Assembly: GCA_022844125.1 (NCBI GenBank)
Contig: JALHMI010000009.1
Coordinates: forward strand, 248,001 to 312,000
Length of the DNA stretch: 64,000 bases
Direction: 5' to 3'
Origin: Pirellulales bacterium
GTDB lineage: Bacteria; Planctomycetota; Planctomycetia; Pirellulales; PALSA-1355
This document shows positions 8,989 to 17,345 of this stretch, in pieces. How positions within the stretch are numbered: the stretch's first letter is position 1; every line of letters starts with the position of its first letter. A model generated the notes under the pieces. The model was not told the origin of the DNA. It ran no database searches and was given only the letters and a program-made list of their open reading frames with translations. Both the position numbers and the translations under genes were made by a program.

Positions 8989-9939
8989 ATGTTTTGGCAG
9001 CGTGAACCAGTTTCGTCGTTCGACCATCCTGCGCCACAGGCGCCGCGGCTGGCCACCAGTGGCAACACGGCCAGCAATCGGGTGCAGCTTGCGCACGCGC
9101 TGCTCTGCGACGGACAGTACGACGCCGCGCTGGCCGAGCTCGAAGTGGCCTTGGCGGACAATCCCGAGTCGGCCGACGGTCAACTGGTGAAGGGCCTGGC
9201 CCTGGCTCGCAAAGGAAACTTTCGGGCCGCGATCCGTCCGCTGCGCACCGCGATCGAATTTGGCACCGATCCGCGGATCGCCTGCTTCAGCCTGGCCGCG
9301 GCCTACTTCCATCTGGAAGAGTTCGCCAACGCCTTGGCCCTTTCCGACGAGATGCTCGCACGCGACGCGGACGATGCGCAGGCTCATTGCCTGGCGGGCG
9401 AGGCACTTTCGCGGCTGGGACGGGATGCAGACGCCCTGGCGGCCTTTCAACGGGCAGCGGACGCGGACGGCCGTCTCCCGGCCGCACGTCTGCGATTGGG
9501 CGAAGTGCTCGTCCAGCGTGAAGAGTGGTCGCGCGCCTGCCAGGAGCTGGCCCTGGCGGTTGAACTGGCTCCCACGGACATGCGGGCTCGCAAGTCGCTG
9601 GCCCTAGCCCTGCATCGCTCGGGCCGCACCGCCGAGGCCGTTCAGGCCTGCCGGGCGGCAGTTCAATGCGGTGCCCCCAGTCCCGAGTTATTATTGACGA
9701 TGGCCGAGAGCTGCCTTGAACAGGGCGAGTTATTCGATGCGATGGCAGTCCTGCGACTGGCGATGCTGCTCGACCCAAGCTCGATCGAGGCTCAGCGCCT
9801 GATGAGTCGCATCCTCACCGAGCAGGGACGTGAGCTCGAAGCCCAACAGTACGCCGCCTCGGCAGAGCGCCTGGCAGCAGCTCGCAACGCGCGGGCCAAC
9901 AAATCAACCACGAGCGGCGACGAGCCGAACGGGTCATGA
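8989..9939 (+). CDS. Tetratricopeptide-repeat protein
   Basis: A 316-residue protein; an in-frame TTG at 8968 would add seven residues, but ATG 8989 is preferred. It is built almost wholly of 34-residue helical TPR units recognisable by their A-x-x-x-L-G/A spacing (LAHALLCDGQYDAALAELEV, HCLAGEALSRLGRDADALAA, KSLALALHRSGRTAEAVQAC). No signal peptide or membrane segment is seen. TPR proteins act as scaffolds; this one precedes the PqqD-M50 gene with a four-base overlap, so a role in assembling the export or maturation complex is plausible but unproven. Confidence 0.82.
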   Translation: MFWQREPVSSFDHPAPQAPRLATSGNTASNRVQLAHALLCDGQYDAALAELEVALADNPESADGQLVKGLALARKGNFRAAIRPLRTAIEFGTDPRIACFSLAAAYFHLEEFANALALSDEMLARDADDAQAHCLAGEALSRLGRDADALAAFQRAADADGRLPAARLRLGEVLVQREEWSRACQELALAVELAPTDMRARKSLALALHRSGRTAEAVQACRAAVQCGAPSPELLLTMAESCLEQGELFDAMAVLRLAMLLDPSSIEAQRLMSRILTEQGRELEAQQYAASAERLAAARNARANKSTTSGDEPNGS

Positions 9940-11213
9940 GTGAACGCGGCAAACTAGACCGGCTTCGCAGCGACGTGCGCATCTTGCGCACCGGGCCGCG
10001 CGAGTTCCGTCTGCTCGATCCAAGCACCGGCGCGAACTTCGAGCTGGGCGCCCGCGAGCGTTACATGCTCGTGCTGCTGCACGAGTGCGACACCGCCAAG
10101 GAACTCTGCGCCGCGTTCGAATCGCGGTTCGGCCTCAAGCTCCAAGAGCGCGAATGCCTGGAGTTCTGCGAGCAACTGCGGCGTCAGGGCTTGCTCGAGG
10201 GAAGTACCCCCCAGCCGGCCGTGTCGGACGAGATTCCTCATCGCTCCTCCCTCCCGCTGCAACTCCGTGGCGAGCCGGCCAACGTCTTCTTCGACCTGCT
10301 TACGCTCGTGTTCGGCTGGCTGATCCATCCGGTCTGGCTCTGGCTCGTGGTGCCGCTCCTCGCGTTCGAAGTGCTGTTGATCGCGGGCGAGTGGCAGCGG
10401 TTCGCTCGCGAATTGTACAACGTTCGCACGAGCATGCACATCGTGGCACTGTTTGCAGTTACCTATGCCCAGATCGTGTTCTTCGTGAACCTGCCGATGT
10501 CGCTGGCGATGGGAATCGGCTGCCGCAAGTTTCGCGGCCGCGTGCGCAGCTTCGGCCTGACCTGGGGTAACTGGATTCTGCCCACCGTCTCCTTCTTTAC
10601 CGACATCGGCGACTCGATCGTCGGCATGACGGCGCGCGACCGCCGCACGCAGATCGCCCTGGGCATCGTCTTGCCGGCCGCGATAGGCGGGTTTTACGCG
10701 TTGCTCTGGGGCATCAGCACCCGCGCGACGGACGCCTATCAACTGCTGATCCTGATGATCATCCCGTGCGCCGCGATGACACTCTATCAGTGCAATCCCT
10801 TCTCGATCTACTCGACCGCCCACTGGGCACTCGCGTCCTGGCTTGACGACTGGCGGCTGCACAGCCGGGCCATCGAGGAAACCAAGGCCTGGTTCTGGGG
10901 CCGCATTTCGCCCGAACCACTTACCGGCCGCGAACGGCGCTGGCTGCGAACTTACGGCGTGCTTCACTACGCGCTGCGGTTTGTCGCCAATTCGGTCCTG
11001 CTCGGCATCGCCGGGTACGTCGTAACGCACTACTTCGGCGCTCCCGGCGCCGCAATCTTGCTCATTTTGCTCGTGTGGTGGAACCGCGCGTATCTCGCGC
11101 CGTTGTGGCGCGCAACAGGAATGTCCTGCCAGGAAATTCAACTCGCTGCCGCACGACTATGGCGCGGTCGCGGACAACATCACAGCCGGATGCCGGAAAC
11201 CACCGAGGCTTGA
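9936..11213 (+). CDS. PqqD-domain plus M50-like membrane protein lacking the HExxH site
   Basis: A 425-residue protein. Residues 1-90 (RTGPREFRLLDPSTG...FELGARERYMLVLL) look like a PqqD winged-helix domain, which in other systems delivers peptides to modifying enzymes. The rest has about eight membrane helices in the pattern of the M50 (site-2 protease) proteins found next to HlyD adaptors. Where these carry HExxH followed by ACxxFGG, this one reads NLPMSLAMGIGCRKFRGRV (residues 185-203); the region before the distal aspartate is kept (FFTDIGDS). The zinc site is therefore lost and the protein is probably a non-proteolytic transporter partner. It overlaps the TPR gene by four bases and hlyD follows six bases later. 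Confidence 0.78.
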   Translation: MSERGKLDRLRSDVRILRTGPREFRLLDPSTGANFELGARERYMLVLLHECDTAKELCAAFESRFGLKLQERECLEFCEQLRRQGLLEGSTPQPAVSDEIPHRSSLPLQLRGEPANVFFDLLTLVFGWLIHPVWLWLVVPLLAFEVLLIAGEWQRFARELYNVRTSMHIVALFAVTYAQIVFFVNLPMSLAMGIGCRKFRGRVRSFGLTWGNWILPTVSFFTDIGDSIVGMTARDRRTQIALGIVLPAAIGGFYALLWGISTRATDAYQLLILMIIPCAAMTLYQCNPFSIYSTAHWALASWLDDWRLHSRAIEETKAWFWGRISPEPLTGRERRWLRTYGVLHYALRFVANSVLLGIAGYVVTHYFGAPGAAILLILLVWWNRAYLAPLWRATGMSCQEIQLAAARLWRGRGQHHSRMPETTEA

Positions 11214-11218
11214 GTAAC

Positions 11219-12427
11219 ATGATCGTCCAAGAAAAAGAACGACCAGCCCGCGAAGAAGCATCGCGAACCGCGGCGCAACAGCCGGCCGACTCGTCCTGGT
11301 CGAGCGCCCGGGCGGCCATTCGTTTCGGCGGCAGCCCCTTCCTCCGCTGGCCGATCCGCATCGGATTGCTCGTGCTCCTGATCGGCGCGGGCTTCTTGCC
11401 CTACAAGTACGAAGTTGGCGGCGGCTGCCGCGTCGTTGCCGTGCAGGACGCGGCAATCCGCGCGCAACTGCAGGACGAGATCGCCGAGGTGCTGGTTTCC
11501 GATGGTGACACCGTCCAAGCGGGCCAGGTCATTGCCACGCTTGCCGCGCGTGAAGAGCGGGCCCAGTTGGCCGAGGCCAAGGCCGACGTCGACTATGCCG
11601 CGGCCAATCTGAAGCTGCTCGAAGATGGGCCGCGCGAAGAGGAGATCACGAAGGCCAACGAAATGACGGCCATGTGGAAAAGCCAGGTCGAATTCTGGAC
11701 CACCGAGCATGAACGCCAGAAGGGCCTCGTCGAAAGTCACGCCGGTTCACTTTCCGAGATGGAGAAAGCGTTTAGCAGTCTCATGTCGGCCAAGAGCATG
11801 TTAAGCGCGGCCAAGGAAGAGTTGGGCAAGCTCGAAAGCGGACACCAGGAAGCGACGATTGCCGCAGCCCGAGCCCAACTCGAAAAAGCCAAGGCCGCAC
11901 TCGCTTTTCAGCAGGAGCAGGCTCCACTTATCGAAATCAAGAGTTCGATCGCCGGCACCATTTCCACGCCCGGCGTGAAGTTGCGAACCGGACAGTCCGT
12001 TTCGCCGGGCGACATGATTGCCGTCGTGCGCGACGTGTCCTCGCTGAAGGTCGAAGTGTTGGCCGACGAAGCCGCCGCTTCCACGGTCGAGCCGGGACAA
12101 CCCGTCAAGATTCGCCTGTGGGGACTCTACGGCGACCTCGTCACCGGCACCGTTGAGAAGAAGGAACCGATGGCCAGCGAGAAGGCCGAACTCACGATCG
12201 AGGAATACCGCTCGGACCGCGAAACGCGCCAGGAACAGATCCGCTTTCAGGAATCAGACGATCGCTTCGTGCGAATCCTAGTGGCGCTCGACCAACCCAA
12301 TCCGGCCCTCGTACCCGGCTTGACTGGCGAGGCGCGGGTCGTGGTTGCTGACAGTTGTTTTTGGAACGCTCTGTGGCGGCCGATTGAGCGCTTCGCGCTG
12401 GTCGAGGTCTGGTCTTGGCTTCCCTGA
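11219..12427 (+). CDS. HlyD-family membrane-fusion/adaptor protein
   Basis: A 402-residue periplasmic adaptor. ATG 11219 is used, five bases after the previous stop. A single membrane segment (IGLLVLLIGAGFL, about residues 45-58) is followed by a split lipoyl/biotinyl-like half (VLVSDGDTVQAGQVIATL), a long alpha-helical hairpin (residues about 115-230, rich in A/E/K heptads) and the second half-motif (KLRTGQSVSPGDMIAVV). The C-terminus RFALVEVWSWLP matches the W-rich tail of HlyD proteins paired with M50-like partners. It would bridge the inner-membrane protein to the outer-membrane factor encoded convergently downstream. The last 150 bases overlap that gene on the other strand. Confidence 0.86.
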   Translation: MIVQEKERPAREEASRTAAQQPADSSWSSARAAIRFGGSPFLRWPIRIGLLVLLIGAGFLPYKYEVGGGCRVVAVQDAAIRAQLQDEIAEVLVSDGDTVQAGQVIATLAAREERAQLAEAKADVDYAAANLKLLEDGPREEEITKANEMTAMWKSQVEFWTTEHERQKGLVESHAGSLSEMEKAFSSLMSAKSMLSAAKEELGKLESGHQEATIAAARAQLEKAKAALAFQQEQAPLIEIKSSIAGTISTPGVKLRTGQSVSPGDMIAVVRDVSSLKVEVLADEAAASTVEPGQPVKIRLWGLYGDLVTGTVEKKEPMASEKAELTIEEYRSDRETRQEQIRFQESDDRFVRILVALDQPNPALVPGLTGEARVVVADSCFWNALWRPIERFALVEVWSWLP

Positions 12428-14938
12428 CAATCGCTCCTCGGGCGAGACCACTCGGCGGCTCGACGGTCGGGGGTCGATCGGCTTAGTTGCTGCAGTCCGA
12501 GCCGGCGGCGCAGATCGCGGACCAGGATTCTGGCCGCCGATGATCGGGACGCTGCGAGTCGTCTGGGCCTGTTCGAGGTTCGTTCGCGGCTTGCCTGACA
12601 GTCGTTCGTCAGGCGTCACAACGCGACGACTCGAGGGCCGAATTGCGACACTCGGGGCCTTGGTCGCATTGGGTGGTTGGATCGACTGCGATAAAGGTCC
12701 AGGCATCGTGTTCGTCGCAGCCTGGCTGACGGCCGTTGTGGAAGCTTCTCGAACGGGTCGCTCGAGCGGCTTCTGCCGATCCAGCTTAGGCGTTGGATTC
12801 CCCGGCAGCCGTTCTTCCGCGGACACCACACGCCTGCTTGAAGGACGCGCGTCGATGAGCGTGGTTCCAGCCGCGGCCGTCGTCGGCGCCGAAGGTGTCG
12901 CAGTTGACTGCGGCGACGGTCGGGCAGCGACTTTCGCCGCCGCTTTGGTCACGGCCGCATCGTTTTCGCTCTGCGACATCCGGGCGAACAGTTGGCCGAT
13001 GCCGATTTTCGGCCGCGGCTTCTGCGGGATCTCTTTCTCATTCGTTTCCAGATCGCTGATCGGTTTCCGTCCGTTCGATTTCGCCCCCATCATTGCAGCC
13101 GAGGCGGTCGCGGGCGGAGCCGCAGCGTTGGGGACAATCGGGTTGCTCGGGACCGATTTTGAAGCGAGCGGCGGCGTGCGATCGAGCCGCTTGACTGTGT
13201 CGACGGAAGCGGCCGCCGTCTCGGGGACTCGCACTTTTTGCTTCGCCATGCGTCGGCTGGAGGGCCGCGAAGTTTCTGCCTTCGTCGCGGCTGCCGCCTC
13301 GCTGGCAGGTGTTGTCGCTGGCGGCGTTGTCGGAGCCGGCGGCGGCAGCGGTTCCGCCCCTTCAATTACTTCCGGATCGCCATCCACCGACGGCATGGCC
13401 TGCATCTCGGGCGACGGAGCGGGCATTCCCTGGCAGTGCAAGAAGCAGCGCCAGCCACCGCCCAATGACTTGTACACCGCCACCAGGTTCAGCGCGATGC
13501 TTCCTTCGACGGCCGCCAGTTCGTCTTGTTGCTGCGCGAGCAGGCTTTGCAGGTTGTACACCCGATTGAAGTCGGTCGTGCCGCCCTTGAATTGCAGTTC
13601 GGCCAGTTCGACGGCACGAATCGCGTCTGCCACGCTGCCCCGCAGGAACTTCGCCCGCTGCTGGGCGTGCAGGAATCGCGTCAGGCTGTTTTCGACTTCC
13701 TGACCGGCCTTGAGCACGGTTTGCTGATAGTCGAAAGCCACGCCTTGCAGCTTCGCGTTATGGGCCACGATGTTATTGGATATTCGTCCGTAGTTCAGCA
13801 CGTTCCAGGAGAACTGCGGAATGATATAGCCCGTAAAGCTGGTGGACTCGAACAGTTGATCGATGTCGTTCGAAAGGAAGCCCATATAGCCGTTGAGCGT
13901 CAGCGAAGGATAGAGATCCGTCTGGGCGATGCCGAGCCGCGCGCTTTGCTCGGCCACGGCGCGTTCGGCCCGCCGCACGTCGGGTCGTCTGGCCAGCAAG
14001 TCGGCCGGCACTCCCAGGGCCACTTCGACCGGAGCGGTCGGAATCGGCGCGGGACCGAGAGCCTCTGCCAGGTTGTTTGGCGGCATGCCCAGCAGCACGC
14101 ACAAGGCGTTCGCGGCCTCGCGAGCGCTAGCCTCGTAAGTCGGCACGACCGCTTGTGTCCGCTGCAAGCTCGAGCGTGCTTGCCGAACGTCGAGCTCGGT
14201 CGACGCTCCGCGGCTGAACCTCGCTTCGGCCAGCTTTAGAGAGCCTTTTTGGATTTCGACGTTCATCTGGGCGTAGGCCAGCCGCTGCTGAAACGTCCGC
14301 AGCTCGATGTAATTCGCGGCCACGTCCGAGAGCAACAGCACGAGCACTTCGCCATACCCTTCGACCGACTCCGCGAGTACGGCGTCCGCGGCTTCTATCG
14401 AGCGGCGATAACGACCCCAGATGTCGAGCTCCCACGAGCCATTGAATCCGGCTGCCCACAGATTGAACTGCGTCGGAAGCGGAGTCGCCAGGTTCTCGGA
14501 AAACTGTGCATGTAGGTACGTCACGTCGGCCGACTGCTGCTGCGGGAACAAGCTCCCCACGGCAATCGCTCGTCGCGCTCGCGCTTCAGCGATCCGCGCA
14601 CCCGCCGCACGCAAGTCAAGGTTCTGCCGGTAAGCCTGATCGATCAGCCCATTGAGCACCGGATCGTTGAACACCGCCCACCAGGCGCAGTCGGTTGGTG
14701 GATCGGATTTCACGCGCGGGTCGTCCATGTCGATCCACCCGCCGGCCACCGGCGCTGGCGGACGCAGGTAGTTCGGGCCCACCTTGAATCCGTTGCCGAC
14801 ATACTCGCGCAGGCTGGTGCACCCGGGCTGCAGTGCCACCATGAGCGCCAAGAGCGACGCCAGCCACGCTTTGGAGCGAGACCTGCGGCTGTCCGTGGCG
14901 CAAGCGCGCGATCGGGTTCGCGTACGAGGGAGAAACAT
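12278..14938 (-). CDS. NodT/TolC-type outer-membrane factor lipoprotein with RPSSRR-repeat tail
   Basis: 886 residues from ATG 14938; a longer in-frame start would only add a basic, unlikely leader. The N-terminus has a signal with lipobox LQPGC, so it should be a lipidated outer-membrane factor. Residues about 45-500 are the NodT/TolC efflux-channel pair of repeats (GPNYLRPPAP, WELDIWGRYRRSIEAADA, ARRPDVRRAERAVAEQSARL, FDYQQTVLKAGQEVENSL). The final ~390 residues are low-complexity Pro/Ala/Ser/Thr sequence with four RPSSRR repeats, three of them in the form RPSSRRVV[S/T]x[E/D]ERLxG[K/N]P. Such a tail is absent from ordinary family members (about 470 residues). It is convergent with hlyD, with a 150-base tail-to-tail overlap. 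Confidence 0.85.
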   Translation of the reverse strand: MFLPRTRTRSRACATDSRRSRSKAWLASLLALMVALQPGCTSLREYVGNGFKVGPNYLRPPAPVAGGWIDMDDPRVKSDPPTDCAWWAVFNDPVLNGLIDQAYRQNLDLRAAGARIAEARARRAIAVGSLFPQQQSADVTYLHAQFSENLATPLPTQFNLWAAGFNGSWELDIWGRYRRSIEAADAVLAESVEGYGEVLVLLLSDVAANYIELRTFQQRLAYAQMNVEIQKGSLKLAEARFSRGASTELDVRQARSSLQRTQAVVPTYEASAREAANALCVLLGMPPNNLAEALGPAPIPTAPVEVALGVPADLLARRPDVRRAERAVAEQSARLGIAQTDLYPSLTLNGYMGFLSNDIDQLFESTSFTGYIIPQFSWNVLNYGRISNNIVAHNAKLQGVAFDYQQTVLKAGQEVENSLTRFLHAQQRAKFLRGSVADAIRAVELAELQFKGGTTDFNRVYNLQSLLAQQQDELAAVEGSIALNLVAVYKSLGGGWRCFLHCQGMPAPSPEMQAMPSVDGDPEVIEGAEPLPPPAPTTPPATTPASEAAAATKAETSRPSSRRMAKQKVRVPETAAASVDTVKRLDRTPPLASKSVPSNPIVPNAAAPPATASAAMMGAKSNGRKPISDLETNEKEIPQKPRPKIGIGQLFARMSQSENDAAVTKAAAKVAARPSPQSTATPSAPTTAAAGTTLIDARPSSRRVVSAEERLPGNPTPKLDRQKPLERPVREASTTAVSQAATNTMPGPLSQSIQPPNATKAPSVAIRPSSRRVVTPDERLSGKPRTNLEQAQTTRSVPIIGGQNPGPRSAPPARTAATKPIDPRPSSRRVVSPEERLSGKPRPDLDQREALNRPPQSVPKTTVSNHDPRLASQAGYEGRIGLVERH
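12417..13270 (-). repeat. Four RPSSRR protein repeats encoded in the outer-membrane-factor tail
   Basis: Read on the minus strand, the motif occurs near 13245-13270 (RPSSRRMAKQ), 12800-12850 (RPSSRRVVSAEERLPGNP), 12590-12645 (RPSSRRVVTPDERLSGKP) and 12417-12475 (RPSSRRVVSPEERLSGKP). The last three are near-identical over about 18 residues and are separated by 55-70 residues of Pro/Ala/Thr-rich linker. The DNA is less conserved than the protein, which suggests selection on the peptide. Function unknown; cell-wall or partner binding in the periplasm or outside is possible. Confidence 0.8.
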
Positions 14939-15518
14939 CGTGGGGAGAGATCGAAGGGAAGGGGGGCGACTCGTGTTGGCTCGGGTAGTTGAGCCGTGGG
15001 AACACGCGCCGCCGGAGGCAAGCTGGTATGTACTACTTCGGCCGGCCACAAAGGTCGGATGAACCCCAAATCCGTCACCTTGGGTGTATTCGTTGTAAGT
15101 TTCCGATGAGCTGCAGTGGCGGAGAATGGCGAACGACTCAAGTCGGGCCGTTAAAGTTTGCCAACTTCCTCTCAGGCCGCAAAGTTTCGCGAGCTAGCAG
15201 TAGTGCTACCAGAGTTTTTTCCAAGCGGACGAAACTTCTCAGGCTTGGCCAAATACTCATCCGGTCGCAATAGTCTGGCGTGTCTAGCCTGCAACCCTGT
15301 GACAAGTTCGCGAGCAAGCTCGGGCCTTGTTACTATGGGAAAAGTTCGGCGCGGTTTCCAAGAAGTTCCCGGGACGAACGCATCTGGTACAAGATGCGTC
15401 CGCCGATAGCCGTGCCCGACGTAACCGCTCCGGGTTCGAACTCTGCCACTTCTCTGGAAAGTGGCAGTAGGATAATCATGTCGCCCTCTGTCTGGTTTCC
15501 AGCGTCCGGTCAGCACGC
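14939..15518. other. Gene-free stretch between the outer-membrane factor and rtcB, rich in inverted repeats
   Basis: No supported protein gene in 580 bases. At least three inverted repeats lie here: AAGTTTCG/CGAAACTT (15182-15189 with 15230-15237, enclosing a small TAGCA/TGCTA hairpin), ACGCATCT/AGATGCGT (15378-15385 with 15392-15399) and CTGCCACTT/AAGTGGCAG (15443-15451 with 15459-15467). Between the last two sits GGGTTCGAAC (15432-15441), which looks like a tRNA T-loop. The stretch should also contain divergent promoters for the two flanking genes, but no convincing -35/-10 pair was found. Confidence 0.55.
15370..15470 (+). ncRNA. Candidate structured RNA or leader upstream of rtcB
   Basis: Two perfect hairpins (8 bp with a 6-nt loop, 9 bp with a 7-nt loop) flank a T-loop-like GGGTTCGAAC, and the last hairpin ends 51 bases before the rtcB ATG. 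There is no U-run, so these are not simple terminators. tRNA-like modules and Y RNAs are known beside some rtcB genes in other bacteria, but no Ro-protein gene is present here and the fold does not make a full cloverleaf. It could equally be an rtcB 5' leader. Strand assumed from rtcB. Confidence 0.35.
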
Positions 15519-17015
15519 ATGTCGCAGCCCAACCACCTCAAACACACGTTGATCCCAAACGGCGACGCCACGGCGATTCTGCCGACCGGCGGCCGCACGA
15601 AGCCGATCACGGTCATCGGCACCGAGGCCATTCGCGACGGCTTTGACGATCTCTGCTTGCAGCAGGCGATCAACTCGCGCTGCGCGCCCGGCGTCACCGA
15701 CCTGGTGCTCAATCCCGATGCACACTGCGGCTACGGTGCTCCCGTGGGCTGTGTCATGGTCTCGCCTACGCACATCTACCCCGGCCCGGTCGGCGTTGAC
15801 ATTAAGTGCTCGATGAGCCTCTTGCAAACCGATCTGCCGGCCGGCGCGGTCATCGACAAGCAGACGCGTCGCGCGCTCATCAACGCGATCTGCGAGCGCA
15901 CGCCCACCGGCGCCGGCCGCGGCCAGCGCCATGCGCCCAAGTCTCGCCGCGTGGACGTCACGCTCGGCAAGCGCGTCCTCATCGAAGGGGCGTCACAAGG
16001 CGTGTGCGAGTCGCTCGGCATCCCGCCGGAATGGGCCGCACGCTGCGAAGACTTTGCGCACGTCGGTCACGACGATACTCCCGATGCGCTCGGCGAGCGT
16101 TTGGCCGAAATCCAGCCCAGGATTCACAACTTCGACGCCAAGGTTGCTCAGCTCGGTTCCTACGGCGGCGGCAACCATTTTGGCGAGTGCGAAGTCGTCG
16201 AAGTCGGCAGTGATGCGCGCTCGCGCGCCGTGGCGGATGCCTTCGGCCTGATCCATGGCGGCGTGGCATTCCTCTCGCACTGCGGCTCGCGCGGCATCGG
16301 CCACATGCTCGCTTCGGGTCAGTTCAAGTCGCTCCAAGCCAAGTTCGCGCGGTGGGACATTCCGCTTCCCGGCCAGGATCGCGAGCTGGTCTACGCGCCG
16401 CTCGGCACTGCCGAGGCCGATGCCTACCTGGACGACATGGCGCTGGGTGCGAACTTCGCCACGGTGAATCACCTGCTGATCAATGCTCTGGTGCTCGAAG
16501 CGTTTCAGGAGATCCTTCCCGGCACGACTGGCCGCCTGGTGTACTTCATCAGTCACAATATCGCCCGCAAGGAGATCGTCGACAACCAGGTCGCCTGGGT
16601 GCATCGCAAGGGCGCCACGCGTGCTTTCCCGGCGGGTCACCACGCACTGCGCGGTACGCCCTTCGCCGACGTGGGTCATCCGATCCTGTTGCCGGGCAAC
16701 CCGCAAGCGGGCTCGGCCGTGATGGTTGCCGATCCCGGCGCGAGTCTGAGCTGCTATAGCGTCAATCATGGCGCCGGCCGCGCGCTCGGTCGCAAGGCCG
16801 CGAAGCGCGCGCTCGACCAGAAGCAGGTGGATCAGTCGTTCGACGAAGCGGACATTCTCTCCAATTGCCGGCAGTACCCGATCGACGAAGCGCCCGCGGC
16901 CTACAAGGACTTCAATGAAGTGCTGCGTTCCGTGAAGTCGGCCGGCCTGGCCAGCGAGGTCGCGCGCCTGAAGGCCCGCTTTGTGATCAAGGACGGAGAC
17001 GCCGCCGATGACTGA
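15519..17015 (+). CDS. rtcB: RNA-splicing ligase RtcB
   Basis: A 498-residue RtcB. It joins RNA 3'-phosphate or 2',3'-cyclic phosphate to 5'-OH ends using GTP and Mn2+, for tRNA or rRNA repair in the cytoplasm. Conserved blocks are all present: PDAHCGYGAPVG, VGVDIKCSM with the metal-binding Cys97, GGGNHFGECEVVE, HCGSRGIGH, FISHNIARKE, HRKGATRAFPAGH, LLPGNPQAGSAVMV, and the nucleophile block NHGAGRALGRKAA. The DIKCS form, instead of the usual DIGCG, marks a divergent RtcB subgroup. It overlaps the rtcA remnant by eight bases, so an rtcBA operon existed here. Confidence 0.93.
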   Translation: MSQPNHLKHTLIPNGDATAILPTGGRTKPITVIGTEAIRDGFDDLCLQQAINSRCAPGVTDLVLNPDAHCGYGAPVGCVMVSPTHIYPGPVGVDIKCSMSLLQTDLPAGAVIDKQTRRALINAICERTPTGAGRGQRHAPKSRRVDVTLGKRVLIEGASQGVCESLGIPPEWAARCEDFAHVGHDDTPDALGERLAEIQPRIHNFDAKVAQLGSYGGGNHFGECEVVEVGSDARSRAVADAFGLIHGGVAFLSHCGSRGIGHMLASGQFKSLQAKFARWDIPLPGQDRELVYAPLGTAEADAYLDDMALGANFATVNHLLINALVLEAFQEILPGTTGRLVYFISHNIARKEIVDNQVAWVHRKGATRAFPAGHHALRGTPFADVGHPILLPGNPQAGSAVMVADPGASLSCYSVNHGAGRALGRKAAKRALDQKQVDQSFDEADILSNCRQYPIDEAPAAYKDFNEVLRSVKSAGLASEVARLKARFVIKDGDAADD

Positions 17016-17345
17016 GGTGATCGAAAGTGACGGCTTGCGCGGCGAAGGCGGAGGGCAGATTCTCCGTTCGGCGCGTCGCTCGACGTTGCGGTCGGTCGCC
17101 ATCTGGGCAGTCGGCTGCTTTTGCCATGGAGCATCGCAGCCTGGCGCCATGATGCGAAAAGCGAGTTCCTCACGCTGCCGTTCTCGCGTCATTCGCTGAC
17201 GCGAATTGAGGGGCTGCGCATTTTCCTACGTTCGATCACCGCCGGCGACGAGGGCAGGGAGGTTCATGCCTCGCTTGGACCCACCGGTAGCCGGTCTTCT
17301 GAGCACAGCACCCAGATTATCTCGCCCGCTTCCTCGGTTCATTGA
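17008..17345 (+). pseudogene. rtcA: rtcA (RNA 3'-terminal phosphate cyclase) remnant with a large internal deletion
   Basis: The first ~22 codons from ATG 17008 read MTEVIESDGLRGEGGGQILR, the RtcA start. Immediately after, in another frame (from about 17076), comes LDVAVGRHLGSRLLLP followed by EFLTLPFSRHSLTRIEGLRI, which resembles the C-terminal LADQLLLP and T.NI..I..FL region of RtcA. The roughly 250 codons in between, including the adenylylated His region, are missing, and the junction is out of frame. The gene therefore cannot make a working cyclase. rtcB next door is intact. Confidence 0.75.

Noticed and set aside
9954-11141. 395-codon minus-strand open frame
   Set aside because: Antisense of the PqqD-M50 gene; composition artefact.
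12345-13703. 452-codon plus-strand open frame opposite the outer-membrane-factor tail
   Set aside because: Low-complexity complement of the Pro/Ser tail; the minus-strand frame has the lipobox, channel repeats and the RPSSRR motifs.
15425-15470. tRNA gene upstream of rtcB, suggested by GGGTTCGAAC
   Set aside because: No acceptor stem or anticodon arm can be drawn; the following 9-bp hairpin competes with a T-arm.
15993-17192. 399-codon minus-strand open frame over rtcB
   Set aside because: Antisense of a gene with every RtcB motif.
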